NCBI RefSeq assembly: GCF_003323715.1
Contig: NZ_QOIN01000066.1
Location: 183,347 to 247,346 of the forward strand
Length of the DNA stretch: 64,000 bases
Source of the DNA: Streptomyces diacarni
GTDB lineage: Bacteria > Actinomycetota > Actinomycetes > Streptomycetales > Streptomycetaceae
Direction of reading: 5' to 3'
Shown: in pieces, positions 1 to 8,097 of the stretch
How positions within the stretch are numbered: the stretch's first letter is position 1
How the letters are laid out: each line of letters starts with the position of its first letter
Position numbers and translations under genes: made by a program
The notes under the pieces: generated by a model
Databases searched by the model: none
Told to the model about the DNA's origin: nothing
Seen by the model: the letters and a program-made list of their open reading frames with translations, nothing else

Positions 1-735
1 ACGCAGTCCCGCCCGCTCGGCGAGCACCAGCACCTCGGTGTCGAAGAACCAGCCGGTGTCCTCGACGAGTGGCAGGAGCAGATCGGCGACATCGCCGCGG
101 ATCGCCTTGAAACCGCACTGCGCGTCGCTGAAGCGGGCGGCCAGAGACCTGCGGAGGATGAGGTTGTAGGAGCGGGAGACGAACTCCCGTTTGGCGCCGC
201 GTACCACGCGGGAGCTGCCCGCGAGACGGGTGCCGATGGCGATGTCCGAGTGCCCGGAGATCAGCGGGGCGACGAGCGGCAGCAGCGCGTTGAGGTCGGT
301 CGACAGGTCCACATCCATGTACGCGCGCACCGGCGCGCTGGAGGCACCCCACACTTGGCGCAGCGCGCGGCCGCGGCCCTTCTGCTCCAGCCGCACGACG
401 CCGACCTCGGCATATTCGTCGGCGAGCCGGCCGGCGACGATCGGTGTCCGGTCGGTGCTCGCGTTGTCGGCGATCGTGATGCGGAACCCGTACGGGAACG
501 TGTGGCGCAGGAACATGTGCAGGCGGCGGACGCACGGCTCCAGGTCGGCTTCCTCGTTGTAGACCGGGACGACGACATCCAGGACGGTTCGCGTGGTGCG
601 GCCGGCGTGCGTGTGCGCGACGGTGAGGTGGCGGCGAGCAGGCAGCGTCGTCGGGAGGCCTGAGGCGCGGGCGCCGTGATGTCCGCCGCCTTCCCCGGGC
701 AGCGCCCCGGTGCCGCTGGTGGTCTTGGTTGGCAT
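1..735 (-). CDS. Family-2 glycosyltransferase, DPM/DPG-like (3' part cut by window edge)
   Basis: The minus-strand frame is open from an ATG at 735 to the window edge, giving 245 codons without a stop. After about 45 variable residues comes the GT-A nucleotide-sugar fold start, LDVVVPVYNEEADLE, then an acidic metal-binding stretch YMDVDLSTDLNAL, an RGAKREFVSRSYN segment and DAQCGFKA. This pattern is that of dolichyl-phosphate glucose/mannose synthase-like GT2 enzymes, which transfer sugars from nucleotide sugars to polyprenyl phosphate at the membrane. The C-terminus, where a membrane segment or GtrA-like domain could sit, lies outside the window. Family assignment is firm; donor and acceptor cannot be told. 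Confidence 0.85.
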   Translation of the reverse strand, partial: MPTKTTSGTGALPGEGGGHHGARASGLPTTLPARRHLTVAHTHAGRTTRTVLDVVVPVYNEEADLEPCVRRLHMFLRHTFPYGFRITIADNASTDRTPIVAGRLADEYAEVGVVRLEQKGRGRALRQVWGASSAPVRAYMDVDLSTDLNALLPLVAPLISGHSDIAIGTRLAGSSRVVRGAKREFVSRSYNLILRRSLAARFSDAQCGFKAIRGDVADLLLPLVEDTGWFFDTEVLVLAERAGLR

Positions 736-1024
736 GGTTGCGACGCTCGCGAACCGCCCTGTACCTGGCCTGTGGCCCACCTGTGTCCCGGCTGTGCATC
801 CGAGAAGCGCTGCATGCCTGAGCGACGTGCCCCAGACTTGCACCGTTTTCTCAGTACACCAAGTCCGCTCGTGCCCGGGCAGCCTCACGCGACCGCGGAC
901 GGGTCGGTGCGGCCCGATACGGGGCCATGGCACATGCGTTGTCGTGTCCGCCGAGACGGGTTTGCTTCGGTGAGTTGTGGTCACCCGCCGCTGTGCAACC
1001 GGACGTCGACGCGAGGAAAGCGAG

Positions 1025-1207
1025 TTGAGAACGGTGGCTGCCAACGAGAAGGCGCGCGCGAAGGCCGAACAGGCGGCGGGCAAGGCGATGCGCGCCGCGG
1101 GGCGTGCGACCGGCAACAAGAAGATGCAGGCCAAGGGCCACGCCGCGCAGGCGCAGGGCCAGGCTCGGGAGGCCCGCGACGAGACCACGGACCGCTTCCG
1201 GCGCTGA
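1025..1207 (+). CDS. CsbD-like small stress protein
   Basis: This is a 60-residue, highly charged, Ala/Lys/Glu/Gln-rich protein (NEKARAKAEQAAGKAMRAAG) predicted to be helical throughout, matching the small CsbD-like proteins common in actinomycetes and often linked to general stress. A GAGG sequence at 1013-1016 gives good spacing to the TTG at 1025; the in-frame GTG at 1034 is the alternative start and gives 57 residues. It is followed at once by a strong hairpin. The biochemical role of the family is not established. Confidence 0.65.
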   Translation: MRTVAANEKARAKAEQAAGKAMRAAGRATGNKKMQAKGHAAQAQGQAREARDETTDRFRR

Positions 1208-1233
1208 GAACTCCTCCTTCCGGCAGGAGGTCG

Positions 1234-1283
1234 CGTGCCGCAGGGCAGGACCCGCGTGCGAGCGGGTCCTGCCCTGCGGCACG
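1234..1283. terminator. Strong bidirectional hairpin terminator
   Basis: A perfect 22-bp inverted repeat (1234-1255 with 1262-1283) surrounds a 6-base loop. It sits between the converging CsbD-like gene and the Clp-N gene, so it can end transcription from both sides. Confidence 0.85.
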
Positions 1284-1300
1284 CGCGTGCGCACTCGTCG

Positions 1301-1846
1301 CTACGAGGCGTCCCCTGCCACGCGCGCCAGGACGGCTTCCCGCAGGCCACCGGGGTCCACGTCGCAAGCTGCCAGCACTTCGAGGCCGCGCCCTTGGCCC
1401 GCCGTTAGCATGCCGAGCAGGACGTGTTCGGTGCCGAACCGCTCCCGCCCCAGCGCGCGGGCCTCGGTCAGGGTCTGTTCCAGCGCCTTCTTGGCATCCG
1501 AGGTGTAGGCGGGCCTGGGGTACTGGAAGGTGCCGGCGCCGAAGGAGTCGTCGGCCTGGCGCTTGACCTCTTCGATGTCGATACCGAGGGAGGACAGTGC
1601 GTCCTTCGCGGGCTGTCCGCCGGTGGCGGCGACCCCGGCGGCCTCCAGGACGCGGACGGTCTCCTCCCTGGCCCGCGCCAGCTCGACGCCCTGTGCGCGC
1701 AACACGTCCCCGGCCGTGCTCTGGTCGGTTCCGGTCAGGCCGAGCAGGAGATGCTCCGTGCCGATGAAGTCGTGTCCGAGGGTGAGCGCCTCGTCCTGGG
1801 ACAGCACCAGGGCCTGCTTCGCGCGATCGGTGAAATATTCGAACAC
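1301..1846 (-). CDS. Clp-N (Clp R) domain protein
   Basis: The 181-residue protein consists of two Clp-N repeats: MFEYFTDRAKQALVLSQDEA...GTEHLLLGL near the N-terminus and AKKALEQTLTEARALG...GTEHVLLGML from about residue 115. In ClpC/ClpA this domain binds substrates and adaptors, but here there is no AAA+ ATPase part. It starts with GTG one base after the TAG stop of the upstream HTH gene, whose last codons hold the AAGGAG ribosome site, so the pair is translationally coupled. Free-standing double Clp-N proteins are common in Streptomyces; they may act as adaptors or decoys, but that role is inferred. Confidence 0.85.
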   Translation of the reverse strand: MFEYFTDRAKQALVLSQDEALTLGHDFIGTEHLLLGLTGTDQSTAGDVLRAQGVELARAREETVRVLEAAGVAATGGQPAKDALSSLGIDIEEVKRQADDSFGAGTFQYPRPAYTSDAKKALEQTLTEARALGRERFGTEHVLLGMLTAGQGRGLEVLAACDVDPGGLREAVLARVAGDAS

Positions 1847-1847
1847 C

Positions 1848-2090
1848 CTACTTCTCCTTGCTTTCGGCTCTGCGCCTGCTCGCGTGCTTCTCGTGCACCG
1901 ACTGGCGACTGATGTTCAGTGCGTTGGCGATGCTCTGCCACGACCAGTCCTGGTCGCGGGCGTTGTCGACGTGGACCCGTTCGAGTTCTTCCAGGAGGCG
2001 ACGCAGGGCGACGACAGCCTGCAGTCCCACCGCGGGGTCCTTGTCGGTGACCTGTCCGGCCAGCGAGGCCGGTGTGCCCTCAGCTTCCAT
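1848..2090 (-). CDS. Small HTH DNA-binding protein coupled to Clp-N gene
   Basis: This 80-residue protein has a C-terminal helix-turn-helix (DWSWQSIANALNISRQSVHEKH) after an N-terminal helix LQAVVALRRLLEELERVHVDNA, and a basic tail RRRAESKEK. It is the first gene of a two-gene unit with the downstream Clp-N protein. The pairing suggests that the HTH protein, perhaps stabilised or presented by the Clp-N partner, controls a stress response; this is inference. The family is recognised only as an HTH protein. Confidence 0.75.
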   Translation of the reverse strand: MEAEGTPASLAGQVTDKDPAVGLQAVVALRRLLEELERVHVDNARDQDWSWQSIANALNISRQSVHEKHASRRRAESKEK

Positions 2091-2406
2091 GGGTGTCAGG
2101 CTGCCCTGACACGCTCCACGATGTCAAGCTACCCTGACAGGAATGCTGTCCACCATGCGGGCCGGCTCCGCCTTCCGGGTCGCGGGGGGTGGGGCGGGGG
2201 CTGAGGATGGATGGTGCGTGGGAGGCATCGCTGCTCGCGTCCAGCTCGACCGCACTCGGAGAGGCCATGTCCCGTCCTCGTCGGCAGCAGCCCCCGCCCG
2301 GTGTCACCTACGAACCGGCGCCCCGGCCCGGCCATGGCGGCCGGACACCGGAACCGAGGGCCATCCGCGCCAACGGCGAGACCCCGTGGCTGCCCTGGAC
2401 GCCCCT

Positions 2407-3531
2407 GTGAGGGCCCCGAGCGGCCTGTATCCCCTGCGGCTGACGGTGCTCGCCAGGCCGCTGGTCTTCGGTGGACACGCGCTCGCCCGCCGTCTGGGCA
2501 AGACCGGTATCCCCGACTGGAGCGTCGCGGAGACGTGGGAGTGCAGCGACGTCCCGGGCAGCGGCAGTGTGGTGGCCAACGGACCCCTGGCGGGCCGAAC
2601 CCTGCGCCGGGTGGTCGCCGACCATCCGGAAGAGCTGATGGGGGAGGGCTGGGCGGGTGAGTACTTCCCGGTGCTGACGAAGTTCATCGACGCGACCGGC
2701 ACTCTGCCCGTACATCTGCACGCCGACGACGAGACCGCCCGGCGTCTGGAAGGGCAGCGCAACGGCAAGACCGAGGCGTGGCACGTCCTCGACGCCGCGC
2801 CCGGTGCGACCGCCCTGTGCGGTGTCAAGGAAGGGGTGACGAGTGACCGGTTGCGCGCAGCACTGGAGGCGCAGGAGTTCGACGCCGTCCTGCGCCGCCT
2901 GCCGGTGCGCGCCGGGGAGACCGTGTATGTCCCCGGGGGAACCCTGCACAGTTTCGGGCCCGACACCCTGATCTACGAGATCGAACAGACATCCGATATC
3001 CAGCAGCATGCGATGCGCTGGAGGATGGAGGACGGCTCAGCGGTGGGCGACGAGGAGTTCGGCGCCCACCTCGACATGTTGATGCGGCAGGCCGACCCGG
3101 AGCCGCGGCCGGACTTCACACCCGGACTCGGGATCGTTGTCGGTGACGCGGTGGAACGGGTCTTCCTGTGCGCGGGCCCGTACTTCGCCCTCGAACGCTG
3201 GCGCGCCGGAACCGAAGAGCCCGTGCGGCACTTCTTCGCCACCGCCCAGGTACTGACCAACGTCGGGCTTCCTGTGCGGGTGCGGGCAGGGGAGTGGTGC
3301 GAGGAACTGGGCAGGGCCGAGACCCTGCTGCTCCCCGCGGCCTGCGGGAACGTCGAGATCACCGGGCCTGCCGATGTCCTGTTCGGCTACCTGCCCGACC
3401 TCGACCGCGACGTGCACCGCCCCCTGCGCGAAGCCGGCTACCCACTCCAGACCATCGAGTCCCTGGGTGCGGGTGCGGGTGCGGGTGCGGGAGCGAGCGC
3501 GAGCGCTGGTGCGGGCTCCCGCCTCCGGTGA
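2407..3531 (+). CDS. manA: Mannose-6-phosphate isomerase, class I
   Basis: This cupin-type enzyme would interconvert mannose-6-phosphate and fructose-6-phosphate in the cytosol. It shows the zinc-binding HLHADD and KTEAWHVLDA (metal-binding Glu), then YVPGGTLHSFGPDTLIYEIEQTSD, the class I active-site region. The GTG at 2407 is chosen because family homology begins at LYPLRLTVLARPLVFGG; the reading frame stays open upstream to 2143 but that part is low-complexity. The C-terminus ends in an Ala/Gly tail coded by a tandem GGGTGC-type hexamer repeat, unusual for the family and probably not catalytic. It stands alone with no mannose pathway neighbours. Confidence 0.8.
   Translation: MRAPSGLYPLRLTVLARPLVFGGHALARRLGKTGIPDWSVAETWECSDVPGSGSVVANGPLAGRTLRRVVADHPEELMGEGWAGEYFPVLTKFIDATGTLPVHLHADDETARRLEGQRNGKTEAWHVLDAAPGATALCGVKEGVTSDRLRAALEAQEFDAVLRRLPVRAGETVYVPGGTLHSFGPDTLIYEIEQTSDIQQHAMRWRMEDGSAVGDEEFGAHLDMLMRQADPEPRPDFTPGLGIVVGDAVERVFLCAGPYFALERWRAGTEEPVRHFFATAQVLTNVGLPVRVRAGEWCEELGRAETLLLPAACGNVEITGPADVLFGYLPDLDRDVHRPLREAGYPLQTIESLGAGAGAGAGASASAGAGSRLR
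3465..3513 (+). repeat. In-frame hexanucleotide repeat (GGGTGC and variants)
   Basis: About eight imperfect GGGTGC/GGGAGC units lie in frame at the 3' end of the mannose-6-phosphate isomerase gene and add a Gly-Ala/Ser-Ala tail. Copy number could change by slippage without frameshift. Confidence 0.75.
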
Positions 3532-3623
3532 CCAGCGAGGCCCTGCCCCGTCGCGTCCCGGGCGACGGCGCGGTCCGTGCCCGAGGAAACCTCCAGGCCA
3601 CCGGCGTTGGCGAGGACCGCGCC

Positions 3624-4442
3624 TCACACGCCCGCTGCGCCCCTGTCGGACGGTTCGCCGCTGTCGACATAGACGACCAGTGTCTGCTCCGGCTGTTCGG
3701 CCAGGTGGAAGGCGGTGTACGCATAAGCGACCACTCCCCGTCGGGGGCGGCGTAGCCGTTTGCGACCGCTGTGCCGGTCCTGCACCTCGTACTGCGGCCA
3801 CCAGTCCCGCACCTGAGGGCTGCCCTCGTGCAGCTCCTCGATCAGCCGGGTGTACCGCGGGTCGCCGTGATGGCGTGCCGCCAGCGTCCGGAGTCGGCCG
3901 AGCAGGCCGCGGGCTTCGGGCTCCCAGTCGACCAGCACGTCCCGGGCCGCCGGTTCGAGAAAGACCCAGCGGACGAAGTTGGCGGGCCGGTCCGCCTCCG
4001 CGATGAGCCTCGGGAACAACTCCTCGGCTGCCTGGTTGTGGCTGAGGACGTCATAGTTGCCGCCGATGATGTAGGCCGGGTTCGGCTGGAGCAACTGGGG
4101 GACGGCACTCGCCTCGGCCGTCAGCGGCTCGCGCTCCTCGGCTGCGAGGGCAGACGCGTGACCGGCAAGCTGGAGGAGATGGCCGCGCTCGTGCCGGTCG
4201 AGCCGCAGCGCCGCGGCGAGGGCGTTGAGCACCTGTTCGGAGGCGCGGATCTTCCGCCCCTGCTCCAGGTACGTGTACCAGGTGGCACTGATCCCGGCCA
4301 GCAGTGCCAGTTCCTCTCGGCGCAGTCCCGGAGTCCGACGGCGACCCGTCTGGGGCAGGCCCACCTCGGCGGGGGTCAGCCGTTCTCTCCGAGAGCGCAG
4401 GAACGCACTCAGCTGACGGCGTTGGTCCGACTCCGCGTGCAT
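3624..4442 (-). CDS. XRE-family regulator with MmyB-like ligand domain
   Basis: An N-terminal XRE helix-turn-helix (RRTPGLRREELALLAGISATWYTYLEQGR) is followed by a MmyB-like domain (NYDVLSHNQAAEELFP, then FLEPAARDVLVDWEPEA). Such proteins bind small molecules, possibly lipids, and usually repress a neighbouring oxidoreductase gene. The ATG at 4442 (MHAESDQRRQL) is preferred over the upstream start at 4475 because the family begins there. It is divergent from the SDR gene at 4656 with a shared promoter region of about 210 bp, the typical arrangement for this regulator class. Confidence 0.88.
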   Translation of the reverse strand: MHAESDQRRQLSAFLRSRRERLTPAEVGLPQTGRRRTPGLRREELALLAGISATWYTYLEQGRKIRASEQVLNALAAALRLDRHERGHLLQLAGHASALAAEEREPLTAEASAVPQLLQPNPAYIIGGNYDVLSHNQAAEELFPRLIAEADRPANFVRWVFLEPAARDVLVDWEPEARGLLGRLRTLAARHHGDPRYTRLIEELHEGSPQVRDWWPQYEVQDRHSGRKRLRRPRRGVVAYAYTAFHLAEQPEQTLVVYVDSGEPSDRGAAGV

Positions 4443-4655
4443 GACGGATAGCACCTTCAATTCCAGAATAAACACGGTCTGGATACCAGGCTAAGCCGCT
4501 CGGAGACTGGTGTCCGAGCACGGGCCGCGGCACTGCCGGCGGCCGCACACAGTCACACCGGCGCCCGGCCTTCCCGCGTGCAACGGTTCCCGGGGCCCTC
4601 CAGGCCCCGCTACCCCGTACCGCGGCCCGACGCCGAGAGTGGGAGAGGGCAACTC

Positions 4656-5393
4656 ATGTCCGAAATCGAGGGCAAAGTGGTGGCGATCACGGGAGCCAGC
4701 AGTGGTATCGGCGAGGCGACCGCGCTGCTGCTCGCCGCACGTGGCGCGCGACTCGTCCTGGGCGCACGCCGGTCCGCACGTCTGGCGGGACTGGTGGCCC
4801 GGATCGAGGAGGCGGGCGGCACGGCCGTGCAGATCCGCACCGACGTGACCCGGCGGGACGACCTGCGGGCCCTGGTCGCGCTGGCCACTGAGAGCTTCGG
4901 CCGACTCGACGTACTTGTCTGCAATGCCGGAGTCGGCACCATCTCCCCTCTCGACGATCTGCGCGTCGACGAGTGGACCCACATGGTCGACGTCAACGTG
5001 AAAGGAGTGCTGCACGGGATCGGCGCCGCGCTCCCGGTCTTCCGGGCGCAGGGCACCGGCCACTTCGTCACCACCGCCTCCACGGCTGCCTTCCGCATCG
5101 TTCCGACCATGGCCGTCTACGCGGGCACCAAGTTCGCGGTCCGGGCCCTCTGTGAGGGACTGCGTCAGGAAGCCGGCGACTCTCTGCGGGTGACCACCGT
5201 CTCACCAGGTGCGACGGCGACCGACTTCGCCGAGGCGTCGACCAACAGCCAGGTCAGGGCGGAGATCGCGAGGGTGCGGGACGACATCGCGATTGCACCG
5301 GAAGCGATTGCCAGGGCCATTGCCTTCGCGATCGAACAGCCCGCCGACGTCGACGTCAACGACATCGTCGTCCGGCCCACCGCCCAGGGCTGA
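4656..5393 (+). CDS. Short-chain dehydrogenase/reductase
   Basis: A classical SDR of 245 residues with the NAD(P)-binding TGASSGIG at residue 11, NAG at about residue 87, catalytic Ser in TASTAAF and YAGTK (Tyr/Lys pair). An Arg in GARRS after beta2 favours NADP(H). A GGGAGAGGG ribosome site precedes ATG 4656. It is divergent from an MmyB-type regulator that probably controls it. Substrate unknown; typical annotations are carbonyl or alcohol oxidoreductase. Confidence 0.9.
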   Translation: MSEIEGKVVAITGASSGIGEATALLLAARGARLVLGARRSARLAGLVARIEEAGGTAVQIRTDVTRRDDLRALVALATESFGRLDVLVCNAGVGTISPLDDLRVDEWTHMVDVNVKGVLHGIGAALPVFRAQGTGHFVTTASTAAFRIVPTMAVYAGTKFAVRALCEGLRQEAGDSLRVTTVSPGATATDFAEASTNSQVRAEIARVRDDIAIAPEAIARAIAFAIEQPADVDVNDIVVRPTAQG

Positions 5394-5447
5394 CGTCCCC
5401 CGGTCGCCGGCCGGGTCCACGGACCCGGCCCCGCGGGAGAGTTCCAC

Positions 5448-5482
5448 GGCCACACGGCCACACGGCCACACGGCCACACGGC
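5448..5482. repeat. Tandem 8-bp repeat GGCCACAC
   Basis: About 4.4 perfect copies of GGCCACAC lie between the SDR and the monooxygenase operon. Nothing suggests coding; it may be a slippage-prone spacer. Confidence 0.85.
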
Positions 5483-5659
5483 GCCACAGGCCCGCCGGCA
5501 CCGGGCGCCCGAGGCCGGCTGCTCGCTTCACATCGGAAAAACAGATCGCTTACCACGGAAACATCTGTTGGACAGCAGTTGGTGACGTCTCAAGGATGGC
5601 TGGTGCGGTAGCCCGGTGGACGCGGCCGGGGTGAACTGCCGCGCGAGTGGAGGCTGAGA

Positions 5660-6946
5660 GTGCCGAGTGAAGAAACTGAAGTGGTCGTCGTCGGGGCCGG
5701 CCAGGCAGGTGTGGCGATGAGCGAACACCTCGGAGCCCACGGCGTGCCGCACCTGGTTCTGGAACGCGACCGCATAGCCGAGCGATGGCGCTCGGAGCGG
5801 TGGGACTCGCTGGTCGCCAACGGACCCGCGTGGCACGACCGCTTCCCGGGGCTGGAGTTCCCCGATGTCCACCCCGACGGCTTCGCCTCGAAAGACCAGA
5901 TCGCGGACTACTTCGCCGCGTACGCCGAGAAGATCGGCGCACCGGTCCGGTGCGGTGTCGAGGTGACGTCGGTGCGCAGGCACACAGGGCGGCCCGGATT
6001 CCGGGTGCGGACGTCGGAGGGATCCATCGACGCGCGCTTCGTCGTGACGGCGACCGGGCCGTTCCAGCAGCCCGTGATCCCGCCCATCGTCCCGGACGGC
6101 GCCGTACACACCCAGATCCACTCCAGTGCGTACCGCAACCCGGAGCAGCTGCCCGACGGCGCGGTCCTCGTCGTGGGGGCCGGTTCGTCCGGCGTCCAGA
6201 TCGCCGACGAGCTGCGCAGGGCGGGACGCCGGGTCTTCCTCTCCGTCGGCCCGCACGACCGCCCTCCCCGCCAGTACCGGGGACGGGACTTCTGCTGGTG
6301 GCTCGGCGTCCTCGGCATCTGGGACGCGGAGACCCCTCCCCGAGGCGCCGAACACGTCACCATCGCGGTCAGCGGCGCACGTGGCGGCCACACCGTCGAC
6401 TTCCGTGCCCTGGCCGGCAGCGGTATCGAACTCGTCGGCATGACCGCGTCCTACGACCACGGTGTGCTGCGCTTCGCACCGGACCTCGGCACCAACATCG
6501 CACTCGGTGACGAGAAGTACCTCGCGTTCCTCCGGGCGGCCGACGCGTACGTCGAACGTGACGGGCTCGGCCTTCCCGAGGAGCCGGAGGCCCACGCCCT
6601 CGGACCTGACCCGGAGTGCGTGACCGACCCCCGCTCCGAACTCGATCTCGCCGACGCAGGGGTCACCTCGATCGTCTGGGCGACGGGCTTCGCCGCCGAC
6701 TACAGCTGGCTCGACGTCGACGCGTTCGACGAGAACGGACGGCCCGAGCACCGCCGCGGAATCTCCCGCGAACCGGGGGTCTACTTCCTGGGTCTGCCCT
6801 GGCTGTCCCGCCGCGGGTCGAGCTTCATCTGGGGGGTGTGGCACGACGCCCGGCACGTCGCCGACCACATCGCGACCCGGCGGAGCTATCTGGCCTACGC
6901 CTCCGACGAGCGGCCCGGCGCCGCACTGGCAACCCAGCACAACTGA
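5660..6946 (+). CDS. FAD-dependent monooxygenase (FMO-like)
   Basis: A two-dinucleotide-fold flavoprotein of 428 residues: FAD site VVVVGAGQAGVAMSEHL at the N-terminus, NAD(P)H site VLVVGAGSSGVQIADEL around residue 165, and an ATGF motif near residue 335. This layout fits flavin-containing monooxygenases that oxidise N, S or C=O groups. GTG 5660 follows a GGAGG. It is the first gene of a tightly spaced set with RidA, DUF1028 and M20 genes, which suggests the oxidation of a nitrogen compound early in a degradation pathway. The substrate is not evident. Confidence 0.87.
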   Translation: MPSEETEVVVVGAGQAGVAMSEHLGAHGVPHLVLERDRIAERWRSERWDSLVANGPAWHDRFPGLEFPDVHPDGFASKDQIADYFAAYAEKIGAPVRCGVEVTSVRRHTGRPGFRVRTSEGSIDARFVVTATGPFQQPVIPPIVPDGAVHTQIHSSAYRNPEQLPDGAVLVVGAGSSGVQIADELRRAGRRVFLSVGPHDRPPRQYRGRDFCWWLGVLGIWDAETPPRGAEHVTIAVSGARGGHTVDFRALAGSGIELVGMTASYDHGVLRFAPDLGTNIALGDEKYLAFLRAADAYVERDGLGLPEEPEAHALGPDPECVTDPRSELDLADAGVTSIVWATGFAADYSWLDVDAFDENGRPEHRRGISREPGVYFLGLPWLSRRGSSFIWGVWHDARHVADHIATRRSYLAYASDERPGAALATQHN

Positions 6947-6955
6947 GGAGCAGGC

Positions 6956-7426
6956 ATGACCTCCACGCAGGAGAGCCGGCAGCCCAACGCCCCGATCACC
7001 GCGGGCGGGCACACCAGGATCCGGCCGTTCAACACCCGCGACACCTATCCCGAGCAGAACCTCGCCAACGACCTCTGCCAGGCCGTCGTCGCCGGGAACA
7101 CCGTGTACGTCCGGGGCCAGATCGGCCAGGACCTCGACACCAGTGAGTCCGTGGGCATCGGTGACGCCGAGGCACAGGCCGAGCAGGCCATGGCCAACAT
7201 CCAGACGCTGCTCGAAGAAGCGGGCAGCCGCATGGAGCACCTGGTCAAACTGACGATCTACCTGATCGATCCGCGCTACCGCGAGGCGGTGTACCGCACC
7301 GTGGGCCGCTGGACCCAAGGCGTGCACCCCATCTCCACCGGCCTGGTGGTCTCCGCCCTCGCCCGCCCGGAATGGCTGTGCGAGATCGACGCCATCGCCG
7401 TGATCCCCGGAAAGGAGCAGGCATGA
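6956..7426 (+). CDS. RidA/YjgF family protein
   Basis: This 156-residue protein has the RidA fold signatures (VAGNTVYVRGQIGQD, EAGSRMEHLVKLTIYLIDPRYREAVY, HPISTGLVVSALARPEWLCEIDAIAV). RidA proteins hydrolyse reactive imines/enamines or similar C=N intermediates to ketones and ammonia. It carries an extra N-terminal stretch of about 25 residues. It starts 9 bp after the monooxygenase and its stop overlaps the next start (ATGA), so it is a true operon member, likely clearing an imine or carbamate-type intermediate of the pathway. Confidence 0.92.
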   Translation: MTSTQESRQPNAPITAGGHTRIRPFNTRDTYPEQNLANDLCQAVVAGNTVYVRGQIGQDLDTSESVGIGDAEAQAEQAMANIQTLLEEAGSRMEHLVKLTIYLIDPRYREAVYRTVGRWTQGVHPISTGLVVSALARPEWLCEIDAIAVIPGKEQA

Positions 7427-8097
7427 CGTTCTCCCTGGTGGCCCGGGACGGCGACCGGTTCGGTATCGCGGTGAGCTCGTCGAGCCCCGCGGTCGCGGCC
7501 CGGGCCGCACACCTGCGGCCCGGAGTCGGCGCGGCGGCCTCGCAGAACGTCACCGACCCCATGCTCGGCACCAGCCTGCTGGAACGACTGGCCGAGCACG
7601 GTGACGCGCAGCGCGCCCTTGCCGACGTCACGGGCGCGGCACAGCACGCGCGAACCCTCGCGTACCGGCAGTTGACGGTACTCGGCCGCTCAGGACCGGG
7701 CTTCGCCTACAGCGGCTCCCGCACACTGGGCACACACGCCTCCGCCACCGTGGACGGCGCGGTGGCAGCCGGCAACATGCTGGCCGGCGAACACGTGCCC
7801 GGCGAGATCCTCGACGCCTACCTCGCGGCCGGAGGCGAGCTGGAAGAACGCTTGCTCGCTGCCCTGAAGGCGGGCCTCGCGGCCGGCGGGGAAGAGGGGC
7901 CCGTGTACTCCGCGGGCCTGGCGGTCGTCGCGGACGTCGGCTGGCGGGTGACCGACCTGCGGGTGGACTGGGCGGAGGAACCGGTGGACCGGCTCGGTGA
8001 CCTGCTCGCCGTCTGGCTGCCGCAGCGCGACGACTACGTGCGCCGTGGACTCGACCCGGCCGCGTCACCCTCCTACGGCGTTCCGGGCGACCTGTGA
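7423..8097 (+). CDS. DUF1028 family Ntn-hydrolase-like protein
   Basis: The 224-residue protein begins MTFSLVARDGDRFGIAVSSS and contains AASQNVTDPMLG and VAAGNMLAG, the hallmark segments of DUF1028 proteins, which resemble N-terminal-nucleophile hydrolases. It overlaps RidA by ATGA and the amidohydrolase by GTGA. DUF1028 genes recur beside RidA and amidohydrolase genes in catabolic operons, but their activity has not been settled to my knowledge. Hydrolysis of an amide or peptide-like bond is inferred from context. Confidence 0.88.
   Translation: MTFSLVARDGDRFGIAVSSSSPAVAARAAHLRPGVGAAASQNVTDPMLGTSLLERLAEHGDAQRALADVTGAAQHARTLAYRQLTVLGRSGPGFAYSGSRTLGTHASATVDGAVAAGNMLAGEHVPGEILDAYLAAGGELEERLLAALKAGLAAGGEEGPVYSAGLAVVADVGWRVTDLRVDWAEEPVDRLGDLLAVWLPQRDDYVRRGLDPAASPSYGVPGDL

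Noticed and set aside
5448..5482. Short tandem repeat considered as a CRISPR array
   Set aside because: The 8-bp units are directly adjacent without spacers and there are no cas genes.
5528..7510. 660-codon open frame on the minus strand
   Set aside because: It is the antisense shadow of the monooxygenase/RidA/DUF1028 genes, whose frames show clear family motifs; the minus frame has none.
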